A stretch of DNA of 64,000 nucleotides from contig JADJVX010000017.1 in the NCBI GenBank assembly GCA_016710385.1, positions 930,001 through 994,000 on the forward strand. Reading direction: 5' to 3'. The position numbers and the translations under genes are program-made. The stretch's first letter is position 1, and each line of letters opens with the position of its first letter. The stretch comes from Actinomycetales bacterium (GTDB lineage Bacteria; Actinomycetota; Actinomycetes; Actinomycetales; Dermatophilaceae). Positions 63,519 to 64,000 of this stretch are shown one piece after another. Under the pieces are notes generated by a model. It saw only the letters and a list, made by a program, of their open reading frames with translations. It was not told the origin of the DNA and searched no databases.

Positions 63519-63869
63519 ATGCGAGAGCCCGAGGTCGTCAGTCACTTCATCCGATGGCTTGAGGAGGAGGGGTGGTCATGCCGGCAGGAGGTCGATGGAT
63601 GCGACATCGTCGCCGAGCGGGGTGGAGCGATTCTCTACGCCGAGGCGAAGGGCGACACCAAAGCCCCCGGACTCGACGTGGACACGCTCTACGGTCAGTT
63701 GCTCAGACGGAGCTCACGCGTGGAAGGGAGCACCACTCTAGGCGTCGTCGTACCCGTGTCTGCCCGAGCCAAGGCTCTCAGGGTGAGCGCCGAGATCCGC
63801 TCTCGACTGGGAATCGTCGTCTTCGTGGTCGCCGAGGACGGGGCCATCGAGGAAATCGGCGGGTTGTGA
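63519..63869 (+). CDS. Small PD-(D/E)XK nuclease-like protein
   Basis: 116 residues from the ATG at 63519. A helix (EVVSHFIRWLEEEGW) is followed by strand GCDIVAERGG and strand AILYAEAKGDTK: Asp, then Glu-Ala-Lys, the D-Xn-E-x-K nuclease signature. The rest, LDVDTLYGQLLRRSS and TTLGVVVPVSARAKALRVS, fits a minimal nuclease fold as in restriction or Holliday-resolvase-like proteins. It is divergent from the methyltransferase. It might be an accessory nuclease of the same system or a separate gene. Confidence 0.65.
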   Translation: MREPEVVSHFIRWLEEEGWSCRQEVDGCDIVAERGGAILYAEAKGDTKAPGLDVDTLYGQLLRRSSRVEGSTTLGVVVPVSARAKALRVSAEIRSRLGIVVFVVAEDGAIEEIGGL

Positions 63870-63917
63870 TCCCCCCGCGAACTCAGGCCGCTTTCGGGTG
63901 ACGAAGGAGGCCAAGCC

Positions 63918-64000
63918 ATGACACACAAGACCCGGCGTCAGTTCGAATCGCTGTCGCAGGCCGCCGAGCGGATCGGCCTGAGCACGCGTACGCTCCGCCG
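63918..64000 (+). CDS. Excisionase/AlpA-like HTH protein (partial)
   Basis: Only 27 residues before the right edge. The ATG at 63918 has GAAGGAGG seven bases upstream. SLSQAAERIGLSTRTLRR matches the HTH of MerR-like excisionases (helix-turn-helix type 17). Such genes normally sit beside an integrase, which would support an integrated element after tRNA-Pro; the integrase, if any, lies outside the window. Confidence 0.7.
   Translation, partial: MTHKTRRQFESLSQAAERIGLSTRTLR

Overview
The window is high-G+C DNA from an actinobacterium. Evidence: a WhiB-family protein, an actinobacterial-type Tad pilus locus, a MarP-type protease, many GTG starts, and several promoters of the form TANNNT-6/7 nt-start codon that predict leaderless mRNAs. 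From about 15 kb to 58.5 kb the gene order (DUF1998 helicase, tad locus, acsA, holin-like protein, alpha/beta hydrolase, marP, NUDIX, nth, crp, MBL hydrolase, ridA, small DUF4177 protein, two ArsA ATPases, whiB, PASTA-containing PBP, metallophosphoesterase) follows, from memory, the Mycobacterium tuberculosis order around Rv3649-Rv3683, with insertions. A GTATGCCG/CGGCATAC word is strikingly frequent throughout. I suspect the Intrasporangiaceae/Dermatophilaceae side of the Micrococcales, but the sequence alone does not prove it. Layout. 1-7.2 kb: start of an ABC exporter gene, TetR and PadR regulators with clear operators, a HAAS-domain membrane protein, an MFS transporter, a methyltransferase, an acyl-hydrolase and an Lrp/AsnC regulator. 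7.3-11.2 kb: a three-gene branched-chain 2-oxoacid dehydrogenase operon (E1alpha, E1beta, E2), divergent from the Lrp gene. 11.3-18.4 kb: a truncated nucleotidyltransferase, the H+-pyrophosphatase, a STAS protein, a DUF1998 helicase and small proteins. 18.5-25.3 kb: the tad/Flp locus on the minus strand, with a fused TadB-TadC protein, split by a plus-strand CoA-disulfide reductase-rhodanese gene under a CsoR/CstR-type operator. 25.7-32.8 kb: a degenerate Fic-like protein, then a LytS/LytTR two-component system followed by two successive pairs of small membrane protein plus sodium:solute (acetate-type) symporter. 33.1-40.8 kb: trpS with a candidate Trp leader peptide and attenuator, a DUF3349-like protein, NADP-type glutamate dehydrogenase, and acetyl-CoA synthetase flanked on both sides by arrays of the same noncoding repeat, then a hexose-6-phosphate mutarotase. 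41-58.5 kb: NhaA, a secreted M4 protease and the conserved marP-nth-crp-arsA-whiB-PBP block. 58.65 kb: tRNA-Pro(CGG) with its terminator, followed by what looks like an accessory region running off the right edge: a PIN toxin with an unusually large partner protein, a convergent pair that looks like a type II restriction enzyme and a gamma-class adenine methyltransferase, a small PD-(D/E)XK nuclease-like protein and an excisionase-like HTH gene. How genes work together: the bkd operon, acetate-type symporters, AcsA and GdhA form a carbon/nitrogen catabolic theme (branched-chain acids, acetate, glutamate); the Tad genes build a surface pilus or secretion apparatus; the marP-PBP-WhiB-ArsA-Crp block links envelope maintenance and redox or acid stress with cAMP-type regulation; the tRNA-proximal region is the most likely place for mobile defence functions. 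Most promising for follow-up: the repeat arrays around acsA, the trpS leader, the sulfur-responsive insertion in the tad locus, and the PIN/restriction region next to tRNA-Pro.
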